Shown: one piece after another, positions 10,295-18,597 of the stretch
Numbering within the stretch: the stretch's first letter is position 1
Layout: the number at the start of each line of letters is the position of its first letter
NCBI RefSeq assembly: GCF_020687825.1
Contig: NZ_JAJEWP010000003.1
Coordinates: 186,001-250,000, forward strand
Origin: Fluctibacter halophilus
Lineage (GTDB): Bacteria > Pseudomonadota > Gammaproteobacteria > Enterobacterales > Alteromonadaceae
Reading direction: 5' to 3'
Length of the DNA stretch: 64,000 nucleotides
Notes under the pieces: generated by a model
The model's database searches: none
Told to the model about the DNA's origin: nothing
What the model saw: the letters and a program-made list of their open reading frames with translations, nothing else
Translations under genes and position numbers: made by a program

Positions 10295-11022
10295 TGCGAC
10301 GGGTCCGTCTCGGTTACCAGCTCGGGAAGTTTGGCGCGACGCTGCAACCACATCACGCCGAACATATCGACAATGCCGACCCACAAGCGGCTGAGCATGG
10401 TGTAGTTGGATGTGCCTGCCATACGGTCCCGGTGATGCACTTCGACAATCACGATGCTCCCGCCCAGGCGCCGGATCAGTGCCGGTATGAAGCGGTGCAT
10501 GTGATCAAAATAGGGCAGTTCCAGAAAGGTGTGGCGCGGAAAAATTTTCAAACCACAGCCGGTGTCCGGCGTGCCGTCTTTGAGTAACGCGGCGCGGATG
10601 CGGTTAGCAAAACGCGACTGGAAGCGTTTCCAGGCGGTGTCTTTGCGGTTTTTACGGTAGCCGGCAATGCAGAAGTGACCGCCTTCGGTCTGCTGTCGGG
10701 CTTGTTCAAGCATGTTGGGAATGTCGGACGGCGCGTTCTGACCATCGGCGTCCATGGTGCAAATCCACTCCCCTTTGGCGTGCTGAACGCCGGTGCGGAC
10801 CGCCGTGCTTTGTCCGGTGGAGACGCGGTGGCTGATAACCCTCAGGTGCGTATCACCGGCGTTTTGCAGCCCTTGGATCCGGGCCAAAGTGTCATCTTCA
10901 CTACCATCATTGACGTAGACAATTTCATAGCGGATTTCATTGCCCAGGGCCTGATGTATCTCAGCCACCAGGGGGGCAATGTTGTCTGCTTCATTTTTAG
11001 CAGGTATCACGATGGAGAGCAT
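10291..11022 (-). CDS. Family 2 glycosyltransferase, dolichyl-phosphate mannose synthase/ArnC-like
   Basis: A 243-residue GT-A enzyme starting MLSIVIPAKNEADNIAPLV. It has the DPM-synthase motifs YVNDGSEDDT, the metal-binding DADGQNAPSDIP, DTGCGLKIF and FDHMHRFIPAL. Enzymes of this type transfer a sugar from a nucleotide donor to undecaprenyl or dolichyl phosphate on the cytoplasmic face. Unlike ArnC it lacks the C-terminal pair of transmembrane helices, so it is a short DPM-like form. It is the first gene of the GT2-VTT-ArnT-like operon and is preceded by a PmrA-like box. Confidence 0.9.
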   Translation of the reverse strand: MLSIVIPAKNEADNIAPLVAEIHQALGNEIRYEIVYVNDGSEDDTLARIQGLQNAGDTHLRVISHRVSTGQSTAVRTGVQHAKGEWICTMDADGQNAPSDIPNMLEQARQQTEGGHFCIAGYRKNRKDTAWKRFQSRFANRIRAALLKDGTPDTGCGLKIFPRHTFLELPYFDHMHRFIPALIRRLGGSIVIVEVHHRDRMAGTSNYTMLSRLWVGIVDMFGVMWLQRRAKLPELVTETDPSQ

Positions 11023-11051
11023 AGTTCACCGTCTGTTTTTCAAATCGGGCG

Positions 11052-11084
11052 AGGTTATCTTCGCAACCTTAAGAGAACCTTAAC
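11052..11084 (-). promoter_or_regulatory. PmrA-like box and putative -10 upstream of the glycosyltransferase operon
   Basis: On the plus strand CTTAAG (11068-11073), 5 bp, then CTTAAC (11079-11084) fits the PmrA/QseB direct repeat YTTAAK-N5-YTTAAK with one base off. Reading toward the operon, TAACCT (11057-11052) follows after 10 bp as a possible -10. The box edge is 46 bp from the ATG at 11022. The same arrangement occurs at 17095-17127 and 20947-20979. Confidence 0.65.
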
Positions 11085-11099
11085 CTTATTGGTTATAAA

Positions 11100-12725
11100 T
11101 TAGAACCGCTGTTTAACTTCCAGACGCCATTCCCAGGAATCCACCCCTGGGCCGCTGCTTAGCGGCTTGATCACATCCATATGGATCACGCTACGGTGAC
11201 TTGAACGACTCGAGTACAGACGAACACCCGCGCCGACACTTGCCAGTGGGCCAGACTGTTCGTTGTCGTGTGCATCAGCACCGCCATTCGCCCTGCCCAC
11301 ATCAACAAACGCCGCATAACCGACATCCAGTAGTTGCCATAGATTGGTCTGCGGGTACATGCGTAATTCGGCGCTGGCGGACCAGCGTCGGTCACCGTGC
11401 TGGTATTGCAACGGGTAACCACGTACTCCCGTATCGCCATCGATGACCAAAGGTTGATCAGCAAAGGGATGATTCACCCTGGTGGTTGCGACCCGTGTGT
11501 AGCTGCTGAAAAGGGGGGATAACCTTTGAATATATTCGAGTTGGGTGCTGATTTGCGCATGATCTTCGTCGCTGATCCCGTTCTGCCAGTAACCATTCAA
11601 CGACCAGAATAGCCAGCCATTGCCGAGATCGGTGCCACTGTTCAGATCCAGCATAACGTGTTGACCACCCGCGCCTTCCTGGGGTTGATTACGTTGCTCA
11701 ATACCGACCTTAACGGTGCCGTGCCAGCCCAGATTGATGTCCTCGGTCTGGCCAATCAGGTGAATGTCCTGCAGCGCACGATAGTCAGACTCCAATAGCG
11801 AGATGCCCAGCCAACCAAATCGGTAGTGGCGATCCTGCGGTAGCCACAGCTGCTCAGAGGGATCCCTGTCCACGGGTATTGTGAACATATATTCTTCATC
11901 AACAACGCCGGTCATCAAGCGCGCGACCCAATTGTCATGGTGCCAGACGCGCCAGCCGGCAGACAGTGCGTAACGGTGTTGCTGTTGGTTCAAGTGATTG
12001 CGGGTTTCACCGTTCTGGTAATAGGTTTGTTCAGCATCAAGTTGCAGTGCTTCGGCGCGGAACATGTGTTTAGCCTGGGTCTGGTAAAAAGGATTGTCGA
12101 ACACCACTTGCCTGGATTGGCCATCATCGTTTTGCTGATAATCCAGTAACAGCGTTGAATGAGGAATGAACGACACCGGCAGTAGCAACGTGCCCTGAAA
12201 ACCGCTGCGCTGGTTGTCATCATTGTAACGGATCCGGGTACGGATCCCCTTGCCCAGGAAATTGTCTTCTTTGATCCCCAGTGCCAGGGTGTTGGTGCCA
12301 CTGGTGCGCCCAAAACTGATGGTCGGTAGCAGTGACCAGTTATCCCAGGTTTCGACCACCACTTCCTGGTTGCCGCCGGCATCACACTGTGACACCAGGC
12401 GTACGTTAGCATCACGGATGTAGGGTTGTGCGCGGATCAAGCGTTCCGCTTCGGCCAAGTCATCGCTGGCCACAGTATCTCCCTGGGCGAAGGGCAGGCG
12501 TTCTTCGACCACGTCCGGTTCGGTGCGGATGTGCATCCAGTTGGCGAATTGATGCAGCCAGCCATAATCAGGGTGTTGCTCATCGAAAATCGCGTGATTG
12601 ATCACCCTGAGGTGATCCACGGTGATACTGTCCTGGCTGGTATCAGCACAAGGAGGAGGTTGTTGGTCCGCCAACGCAGTGGTGGAATGTACGATCAAAA
12701 GACCGAACAGTGATCTGTACAACAC
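11100..12725 (-). CDS. Outer-membrane beta-barrel protein, BamA/TamA-like with one POTRA-like domain
   Basis: A 541-residue protein with a cleavable signal (ends ALADQQ). It has a POTRA-like N-terminal region (about residues 75-130, with EAERLIRAQPYIRDANVRL) and then alternating amphipathic strands typical of an Omp85/surface-antigen barrel, ending in a terminal Phe (VKQRF). The start is GTG at 12725 with a strong GGAGGT site. It is much shorter than BamA. It lies 66 bp after the TPR gene in the same orientation, so it may be the last gene of the hemolysin-family operon. Possible roles are outer-membrane insertion or export of a product or lipid. The cargo is unknown. Confidence 0.8.
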   Translation of the reverse strand: MLYRSLFGLLIVHSTTALADQQPPPCADTSQDSITVDHLRVINHAIFDEQHPDYGWLHQFANWMHIRTEPDVVEERLPFAQGDTVASDDLAEAERLIRAQPYIRDANVRLVSQCDAGGNQEVVVETWDNWSLLPTISFGRTSGTNTLALGIKEDNFLGKGIRTRIRYNDDNQRSGFQGTLLLPVSFIPHSTLLLDYQQNDDGQSRQVVFDNPFYQTQAKHMFRAEALQLDAEQTYYQNGETRNHLNQQQHRYALSAGWRVWHHDNWVARLMTGVVDEEYMFTIPVDRDPSEQLWLPQDRHYRFGWLGISLLESDYRALQDIHLIGQTEDINLGWHGTVKVGIEQRNQPQEGAGGQHVMLDLNSGTDLGNGWLFWSLNGYWQNGISDEDHAQISTQLEYIQRLSPLFSSYTRVATTRVNHPFADQPLVIDGDTGVRGYPLQYQHGDRRWSASAELRMYPQTNLWQLLDVGYAAFVDVGRANGGADAHDNEQSGPLASVGAGVRLYSSRSSHRSVIHMDVIKPLSSGPGVDSWEWRLEVKQRF

Positions 12726-12759
12726 GATACACCTCCGTCACCTGCTTGCCGGGAAGCGA

Positions 12760-12781
12760 GCGATGCACAACAGTGCATCGC
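12760..12781. other. Perfect hairpin between TPR gene and outer-membrane protein gene
   Basis: GCGATGCAC (12760-12768) and GTGCATCGC (12773-12781) form a 9-bp stem with a 4-base loop AACA. No T-run follows on either strand, so it is not a standard terminator. It could be an mRNA processing or stabilising hairpin within an operon. Confidence 0.6.
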
Positions 12782-12791
12782 GTCGATCGGA

Positions 12792-13442
12792 TCAAAGTTT
12801 GGCGTTGATTTTTGCCATCAACGTATCAATTTCAGTATGACGGCCACTGTCTGCCAGTGGACGCAGAGGACGGGCGGGCGCTTGCTTCGCGATGGTCAGA
12901 TACTTTTTGGCATCTTCATATTCGCGCTCGTCATACAGAAATTCGGCGAAGAAATAGTTAGGGTCGATCCCTTCAGGGTTAACTTTCAACGCTTCGGTCA
13001 ATAGCTGTCGCGCTTTCTTATCGCTGCCAAAGCCGATCGGCCAGCCGGGAACTTTATGATACAGCACGCCCAGACTGGTCATGGCAGAACCCGACAAGGC
13101 ATTGGGATCAATTTTCAGCGCATGCTCAAGGGATTTGCGCGCCGCTTTGGCATACTTCAGGGCACCCAGTCCGCCAACAGCACCGGCCGTGCTACTCTGG
13201 GTTATCCCCAGCCAGATCCAGCCAGCGGCATCGTCCGGATGACTATTGGTATAGTGCTCTGCCTGCTCAATCAGCACCAGGAAGGCGTCTTCTTGTGCAT
13301 CTTCCTCGAGGGTGTAGTTCACCTCAGCCCAGCGGGTTTGTATGCCCTGTACATCCAACGGGGCTTGTGAGATTGCGGTTTCAGCCAGGGTGTGAAAGCA
13401 CACCATGGCCGCCAACAAAGGTAAAAGTTTGATCAGTTTCAT
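12792..13442 (-). CDS. Exported TPR-repeat protein
   Basis: A 216-residue protein with a signal peptide (residues 1-20, ending HTLAE) and a helical, TPR-like body. The segments AGWIWLGITQSSTAGAVGGLGALKYAKAARKSLEHAL, IDPNALSGSAMTSLGVLYHKVPGWP and NYFFAEFLYDEREYEDAKKYL have the size and small-residue pattern of TPR helices. It starts by ATGA overlap with the SDR stop, so it is translationally coupled to the SDR-ligase operon. It probably acts as a periplasmic scaffold. I do not recognise a specific family. Confidence 0.8.
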   Translation of the reverse strand: MKLIKLLPLLAAMVCFHTLAETAISQAPLDVQGIQTRWAEVNYTLEEDAQEDAFLVLIEQAEHYTNSHPDDAAGWIWLGITQSSTAGAVGGLGALKYAKAARKSLEHALKIDPNALSGSAMTSLGVLYHKVPGWPIGFGSDKKARQLLTEALKVNPEGIDPNYFFAEFLYDEREYEDAKKYLTIAKQAPARPLRPLADSGRHTEIDTLMAKINAKL

Positions 13443-14248
13443 AGGTTTGACTCCACGGAGTGTTGGCCGGCAAAGCGTTTGATGGTGGCGAGCTTTTTCG
13501 CCAGTGCATTGTCGACAAGGTAGGGAAATGCGCCGTTAATGCGTGCGAACAGCTTTTCAGGAAAGCCAATGAACTTTCGTGCACGCAATGACGACAGTTG
13601 TTCAATCAGGGCCTCGGCCACTACGGCAGGGGGATCCATGGTGTTACCAAGGGCGGCGTTCATGCCGATAACCTGCTCGGAGTTGATCGCAGTTTGTGTT
13701 GCCCGGGGCGCCAGATACATCACGTGTACAGAGCTGTCCTGCAGCTCCCTGTGCAGGGCTTCGGTAAATCCACGCAGCCCGAATTTACTGGCGCAATACA
13801 GACTATGGCAGGCAAAACCGATGCTGCCGAAGGTTGAGCCTACATTCACAATATAGGCCTGAGACTGTTGTTTTAGGTCAGGCAACAACTGTTGGGTCAG
13901 CCACATCGGGGCCAACAGGTTGGTTTGCATGACCCGTTCAATGTCGTCTGCGGCCAAATGCTCCAGATCACCTACAGCAGAGACGCCGGCATTATTGATT
14001 AACATGGTTACCGGCAGCAGTGCCGGGATTGCGTCCTCGACCATTTGCCGACCCTGAGCGGTGCTCAAATCACCTACCAGAATATGATGGTCGCCGGGCA
14101 GCGCATGCTGTAGTCGCTTTAGGCTAACCTCGTCCCGACCTTGCAGGATCAGGGTTACCCCACGGTCGGCGAGACGGCGGGCGATGGCCTGGCCAATACC
14201 GCCGGTTGCCCCGGTGAGTAAGCAGCGTTGTTGTTGCCATTGCATCAT
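13439..14248 (-). CDS. Short-chain dehydrogenase/reductase
   Basis: A 269-residue classical SDR. It has the cofactor motif TGATGGIG near residue 13, the NNAG motif (LINNAGVSAVG), catalytic Ser in NVGSTFGS and YxxxK in YCASKFGLRGF. These oxidise or reduce hydroxyl/keto groups with NAD(P)(H). AGGAG precedes the ATG at 14248; a second ATG at 14245 is possible. It lies 8 bp after the oxidase gene. In this operon it probably reduces or oxidises a product of the ligase/oxidase pair. The substrate is unknown. Confidence 0.92.
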   Translation of the reverse strand: MMQWQQQRCLLTGATGGIGQAIARRLADRGVTLILQGRDEVSLKRLQHALPGDHHILVGDLSTAQGRQMVEDAIPALLPVTMLINNAGVSAVGDLEHLAADDIERVMQTNLLAPMWLTQQLLPDLKQQSQAYIVNVGSTFGSIGFACHSLYCASKFGLRGFTEALHRELQDSSVHVMYLAPRATQTAINSEQVIGMNAALGNTMDPPAVVAEALIEQLSSLRARKFIGFPEKLFARINGAFPYLVDNALAKKLATIKRFAGQHSVESNL

Positions 14249-14256
14249 GGTGCTCC

Positions 14257-14928
14257 TTATGCCGCCGCTGCGATGCCGTGTTGGCTTTGCAACTGGTGGA
14301 AAATGTTGCCGTACAAATGGAAGAACATGTTGGCACTGTGCAGGATCAGGGCTTGTTCTTCGGGATCGGTGATCTTGTTCATCAGGTTTTCATAAAAGAC
14401 TATGTGTTCTTGGTCCAGAGCACCGTGAGATGTCAGGTAGCTAAAGGCTTTTTTGGGTAAACCCAGGGTGCCACCAATGGCTTTGGCGGCATTGTCAGCC
14501 AGGGCAATGCTGGTGCCTTCAAGCACAAACACCATGCCAAAGAAAGCCAGTGGATTGACCCGGTTCACGCAATCATAGGCATAAGAGACCATCAGTTCAG
14601 TGGCCGCTGAAGGCTGGCTGCGCCGCGCCTGTTCTTTGTCATAACCACAGGCGGCAATGTCATTCAGGATCCACTCCTGATGGCCCATTTCTTCTTCGAT
14701 GTATTCACCGACCGCTTCGCGCAGCCATTCTTTGGATTCCGGTAGTCGACTGCCAACGGCCATCAGCAGAGGGACGGTATGCTTTACGTGGTGATAGGCC
14801 TGCTGCAAAAAGGCAACGTAGTCATTCAAATCGATATCGCCACGGAAACAGCGCTGAATGATCGGTGCACTGAGCAGGTATTCTCTTGCTTGTTGGGTTT
14901 CATGTTCAAGACGTTGATACAACAACAT
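14257..14928 (-). CDS. Heme-oxygenase-fold, TenA-like iron-containing redox enzyme
   Basis: A 223-residue all-helical protein of the TenA/PqqC/heme-oxygenase-like superfamily. Likely metal-ligand segments are EYIEEEMGHQEWI and ALDQEHIVFYENLM, plus HHVKH near residue 46. This pattern suits the heme-oxygenase-like di-iron oxidases (UndA, BesC, SznF relatives), which activate oxygen on acyl, amino-acid or other substrates. It does not look like thiaminase TenA, and no thiamine genes are near. The start at 14928 has AGGAG upstream; the gene overlaps the ligase by 23 bp. Fold assignment is good, chemistry is inferred. Confidence 0.8.
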   Translation of the reverse strand: MLLYQRLEHETQQAREYLLSAPIIQRCFRGDIDLNDYVAFLQQAYHHVKHTVPLLMAVGSRLPESKEWLREAVGEYIEEEMGHQEWILNDIAACGYDKEQARRSQPSAATELMVSYAYDCVNRVNPLAFFGMVFVLEGTSIALADNAAKAIGGTLGLPKKAFSYLTSHGALDQEHIVFYENLMNKITDPEEQALILHSANMFFHLYGNIFHQLQSQHGIAAAA

Positions 14929-16378
14929 GTCTGTGCTCCTGTTGAGGGAAATGGGATAAGGCATACAGCGCTTCAATCGTATCGCTGTATGCAGCCTGGA
15001 TTGATGAGCGCCGTGGGCGCATATTGTCTGTCAGCAATCCGGCGTCACTGGTCAAAGGGTGTTTCAATACATGCCAGCGTTGCACCTGCGCATAGTCAGG
15101 AAGCTGGCGATTTACGCTATCGATCGCGGCTGACATCTGTTGTTCAGTGACCAACGGGCTTGCCGGGTACAGCAAGGCGACGCAATAGGGTTTTGCCTCA
15201 CCAAACACCACCACTTGTTTAAACAGGCCGGTGGCGATGATTTCAGCTTCAACCCACTCCGGTGACAGGTTGCGCCCGAAAGAGTTGATCAATTGGTTTT
15301 TGCGACGGCCTTTGATGGTCAGGTTGCCGTTGTGAAGGCTTACCAGGTCACCGGTATACACTTCTTTGGGGTACCAGCTGTCGGGTTCGCCGAGATAACC
15401 CAGAAACAGGTTGCCGGACAACACCAGTTCATCGTCTTCGATGCGCAGGCTGTGGCAACCCAGTAGTGGACCGACGCTGCCAGGGGTGTTCTGGGCGGGG
15501 GTGTTCAGTGTCACCACTGAACAGCATTCAGATAACCCATAGCCCTGATAGACCGGTATCCCCGCCTGGGTTGCTGCGAGCAACAGTTGTGTTGACACTT
15601 TGCCGCCGCCGACGGCGACAAACTGCAATGATGTGGGGGGTTGCCAGCCTTGCTGCGTGGCTAATACCAGTGCATGCAGTAATTCAGGCACCAGTATCAG
15701 CGACGTGGGCTGATAGCGGCTGATGCACCCCAACAAACCCTTCAGGTCAACCAACTGGCTACCAAAGAATCCTCGTTCTTCATCATTTGGGACAATCACC
15801 TGTCCGCCAATGCTCAGCGGTGCATACACGCCTGCGATGTTTTCCAGCAGTGTCGCAAGGGGCAGCAGGCACAGGTGAACAGGGTTACTGTGCTGTGCCG
15901 CAGATGCTAGTGCCAGCGCTTGCTGCTGTTGAGATTGATGACTCAAACAGACGCCTTTTGGGGTGCCGGTTGACCCTGAAGTAAAGGTGATTTTTCCCGT
16001 ACCCCGGGGCATCAAGGCCGGTGTTGACGGGGTAAATGTGCACAAGGCAACGCCGTTAAAAGGACTGTCAGTGGCGGGCCACAATGGATCGTCCGTCCCG
16101 ACCAGGCAAGCGTCCATGGCCGTTTGCTGTTGCAGGTGCTGGCGTTGCTGGGGTGAGAAAAACGTCGGCACAGGCACACAGCATAGATTGGCTTGTTCAC
16201 ATGCCAGATCAAACAGTACCCATTCAATGCCATTGGGCAGTGCAATACCGAGGGTGCTGATGCCCTTTTCCTGCAACCAGGACTTTCGCTCGGCCACTGC
16301 GTCTTGCAGTTGCCCATAGGTCAACTGCCGACGACCATCCGATAACGCGATGCTGTTATTTGTTGCTGTGATCATCAT
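14906..16378 (-). CDS. AMP-forming acyl-CoA synthetase/ligase-like protein
   Basis: A 490-residue ANL-superfamily protein. The P-loop TSGSTGTPKG is at residues 133-142, followed by GYGLSE, the ATP-ribose motif YTGD and the hinge KGRRKNQLIN. It is shorter than most acyl-CoA synthetases. In the C-terminal subdomain the usual catalytic lysine motif (TPTxKxKR type) reads GLLTDNMRPRR, with no lysine, so the adenylation half-reaction may be altered. The ATG at 16378 forms ATGA with the hemolysin-family stop; an upstream GTG at 16387 is possible. Presumably it activates a carboxylic or fatty acid for the operon's pathway. Confidence 0.87.
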   Translation of the reverse strand: MMITATNNSIALSDGRRQLTYGQLQDAVAERKSWLQEKGISTLGIALPNGIEWVLFDLACEQANLCCVPVPTFFSPQQRQHLQQQTAMDACLVGTDDPLWPATDSPFNGVALCTFTPSTPALMPRGTGKITFTSGSTGTPKGVCLSHQSQQQQALALASAAQHSNPVHLCLLPLATLLENIAGVYAPLSIGGQVIVPNDEERGFFGSQLVDLKGLLGCISRYQPTSLILVPELLHALVLATQQGWQPPTSLQFVAVGGGKVSTQLLLAATQAGIPVYQGYGLSECCSVVTLNTPAQNTPGSVGPLLGCHSLRIEDDELVLSGNLFLGYLGEPDSWYPKEVYTGDLVSLHNGNLTIKGRRKNQLINSFGRNLSPEWVEAEIIATGLFKQVVVFGEAKPYCVALLYPASPLVTEQQMSAAIDSVNRQLPDYAQVQRWHVLKHPLTSDAGLLTDNMRPRRSSIQAAYSDTIEALYALSHFPQQEHRHVVVSTS

Positions 16379-17064
16379 GCCAGGCACCGCAGTTGTTGGT
16401 AGACCGCAGCGACATCTTGCTTGAGCAGCTTGTATAAACTGGTCAGCTCCAAGGAGTGGTCAATGGTGCGTTTTACCTGCGCCAGATCCAGCGCAATCAC
16501 CTGAGGGTTGCTGTCATAATAGCTACCCCAGTGGTCGTCGCTGGGTAACAGTTTACGTGGGTCGGCCGGACACAGACGAACGAGGGACAAGCCCCGACGC
16601 TCCAGCAGACGAGCCACTTTGGGCGTCGCACAGAACACCAGGTGCTCAATGCCTGCCTGATGCAGCGCCATGCCGGTCACCAACAACAGCGGTAACGTAT
16701 AGGCGCTGGATCGGGAGTGCAGGTTGCCGATCTCTGCAACCTGTTCCGCTTGGGCATCAATGCCGTGTTGCGCCAGGGTTTGCTCTACATTGTCCGGCAT
16801 GTATTGCTCTACGAACAGTCCCTGACGGGCACTGCGCACACCGAGCGCGGCCTGAATCGCATGTCCTTGGGCAAACACCATAACAGGTAAAAAATGGTGG
16901 ATATCTGCGTTGTAATGGCGAGCAAACCCTTGCTTAACGAAGGTTTCGACGTCTTTTTTACGCTTGGACAATGCCGTCACTGCGCTAACGCGCAGGGCGG
17001 GGCGTTGTTCAACGGCGGGTTGCCGGGTTTGCAATGTGCCGGTGTCGGCGATGGCCTGGAACAT
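16375..17064 (-). CDS. Thermostable hemolysin (delta-VPH) family protein
   Basis: A 229-residue protein recognisable as the T_hemolysin family: FVKQGFARHYNADIHHFLPVMVF, ALGVRSARQGLFVEQYM, the VAEIGNLHS segment and LLVTGMALHQAGIEHLVFCAT. The family was named from a Vibrio hemolysin, but its sequence resembles GNAT or LuxI-type acyltransferases. No secretion signal is present, so a cytoplasmic enzyme is more likely than a toxin. It is the first gene of an operon with an AMP ligase, oxidase and SDR, which supports a role in making an acylated small molecule or lipid. A PmrA-like box lies 47 bp upstream. Confidence 0.85.
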   Translation of the reverse strand: MFQAIADTGTLQTRQPAVEQRPALRVSAVTALSKRKKDVETFVKQGFARHYNADIHHFLPVMVFAQGHAIQAALGVRSARQGLFVEQYMPDNVEQTLAQHGIDAQAEQVAEIGNLHSRSSAYTLPLLLVTGMALHQAGIEHLVFCATPKVARLLERRGLSLVRLCPADPRKLLPSDDHWGSYYDSNPQVIALDLAQVKRTIDHSLELTSLYKLLKQDVAAVYQQLRCLA

Positions 17065-17094
17065 ACATGAGCCTTTTCTGACGAATACAGGCTC

Positions 17095-17127
17095 AGGTTA
17101 GGGGGCGAAACTTAAAGCAACCTTAAT
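17095..17127 (-). promoter_or_regulatory. PmrA-like box and putative -10 upstream of the hemolysin-family operon
   Basis: CTTAAA (17111-17116), 5 bp, CTTAAT (17122-17127) on the plus strand matches CTTAA-N6-CTTAA. Toward the operon TAACCT (17100-17095) follows after exactly 10 bp, the same hexamer and spacing as at 11052-11068. The box edge is 47 bp from the start codon at 17064. Confidence 0.62.
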
Positions 17128-17143
17128 GCTGAAAAAAAGTTGT

Positions 17144-17848
17144 CTAAAATTCGTATTCCAGCGCGAAGCGCAGGCTGTGATCTTTACTGTCGCCGTTCAG
17201 GCCGGCGATAAATCCAACCTCCCACTTCAGCTGTTTTTGACCTTCGTAGCGGTGCACGCCCATAAACGCAGGGCCAATGCCGACGTAATCTTCGCCGGCA
17301 TACAGCTCGACGGCAGGTTGAAGCCAGGGTTGCCAGCGATAGCGATACTGTAGGCGTAATTCGCTTTCGATTTCGTTGTCGATATCCTGCCCCCACTCAT
17401 ATTTCACCATCAGGTTGGTGGTCAGGCTGGTGGGGCCAAACTCCTTTTCAATCAGCAGCCCGGTGGTGAATTCCCAGATATCTTTGTCGTGTTGCTTTTC
17501 GACTTCAAACAGGACACCGAGATCGGCCCAGTATTTGCCCTGTTCGGTCAGCATCCAACGCACTTCCACTTCTGCGCCTTCAAGACCAAAGTCATCGCTG
17601 TTGTCCCGAGCGGCAACAATGTAGGTTTCCACGGTCACATACTCACTGACCCAGTGACCGAATGCGAAGCGTTGCGTAAGGATATTGCCATCATCGTTCT
17701 GACGAGAGGTAAAGCGCCACTCAACTTCTCGTTCGTAGGGCAATACGTAAGGATGGTAAACCCGATCGACAGCAAAATTATCGGCCCGAACAAGCGCTGG
17801 CAGGAGGCACAGCAGCATACTTCCCAAAACGGACAGACGAGAGATCAT
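17144..17848 (-). CDS. Small outer-membrane beta-barrel-like protein
   Basis: A 234-residue protein with a signal peptide (ends LVRADN), a body of alternating polar/hydrophobic strands (EVEWRFTSRQNDD, YVTVETYIVA, ELRLQYRYRW, HSLRFALEYEF) and a C-terminal Phe. It is probably a small 8-10 strand barrel. It is the last gene of the regulator-kinase-cupredoxin-permease operon and starts by ATGA overlap with the FTR1-like gene. That context suggests a metal-related outer-membrane component. I do not recognise a named family. Confidence 0.75.
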   Translation of the reverse strand: MISRLSVLGSMLLCLLPALVRADNFAVDRVYHPYVLPYEREVEWRFTSRQNDDGNILTQRFAFGHWVSEYVTVETYIVAARDNSDDFGLEGAEVEVRWMLTEQGKYWADLGVLFEVEKQHDKDIWEFTTGLLIEKEFGPTSLTTNLMVKYEWGQDIDNEIESELRLQYRYRWQPWLQPAVELYAGEDYVGIGPAFMGVHRYEGQKQLKWEVGFIAGLNGDSKDHSLRFALEYEF

Positions 17849-18597
17849 TGAGCAGCCTCCTTGATAGTTGTGGCACGGTGTTCAGAGTGCGAGGCGCGTT
17901 GAGCAAAATACAGGGAAACACTGACAAACAGGGCATACAGCAGCAAGTAGGCCAGTGACGGTGTGGCTTCATACCCAAACAACGCTTTGGCGAGGTGACC
18001 GTATTCACTGGTGTCACGCAACAATGCATTGCTGTCCCATACCTGAACCTGTTCCGGCAGCCAGTTGACTTGCGCCAGCAGCGGCGCTATGCCTGCGCTT
18101 TGGCCGGCGACAAATAAACACAGCACACGCCTGCGCCACAGCAACGAGGCAGACGACAATGCGAGGAACAGCAGGACGGCAATGCTCAGGCAAATGCCAA
18201 CCCCCAGCGCAGTGCCAACGGACAATGCCGGCGTACCCTGTTGGTGGGCCCAATAGCCCAATACATAGATGGTAAAACTGGTGCCGTTGGTTGCCAGCAC
18301 CAGGGTTGTCATTGCAGCCAACATTTTGTGGGTCAAATCAGGCCGCGTTAGATAGGCAATCAGCGCGACAAACAGCAAGGTGTGTAACAGCATCTGCAGC
18401 AGTTCATACCCTGCACCTTCGAACCATTCGCTGACAGACGCCACATTGATAAAGATCACAACCAGCAGCAGTATCCCGCTTAACAGCCCGTGCAGCAACC
18501 AGCGCTTCCAGTGGGGGTTGATGGACCACAGCAGACCAAGCAGTAAAAACACCGGCAACGCATCGCGTAAAAACAGGATCACGGTATTAATGAGCAC
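17845..18597 (-). CDS. FTR1-family iron-permease-like membrane protein
   Basis: A 250-residue protein with about seven hydrophobic segments. It begins (GTG at 18597) VLINTVILFLRDALPVFLLLGLLW, which aligns with the first helix of FTR1/EfeU permeases. In true ferric permeases this helix carries REGLE (RExxE); here it is RDALP, so the iron-binding glutamates are not conserved. The gene overlaps the cupredoxin stop by 11 bp and the beta-barrel start by 4 bp. An iron or other metal transport role is plausible from family and context, but the changed motif argues for caution. Confidence 0.75.
   Translation of the reverse strand: MLINTVILFLRDALPVFLLLGLLWSINPHWKRWLLHGLLSGILLLVVIFINVASVSEWFEGAGYELLQMLLHTLLFVALIAYLTRPDLTHKMLAAMTTLVLATNGTSFTIYVLGYWAHQQGTPALSVGTALGVGICLSIAVLLFLALSSASLLWRRRVLCLFVAGQSAGIAPLLAQVNWLPEQVQVWDSNALLRDTSEYGHLAKALFGYEATPSLAYLLLYALFVSVSLYFAQRASHSEHRATTIKEAAQ

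Noticed and set aside
16375-17064. True pore-forming toxin
   Set aside because: No signal peptide or amphipathic pore segment is visible, and the operon encodes enzymes; the family name is historical.
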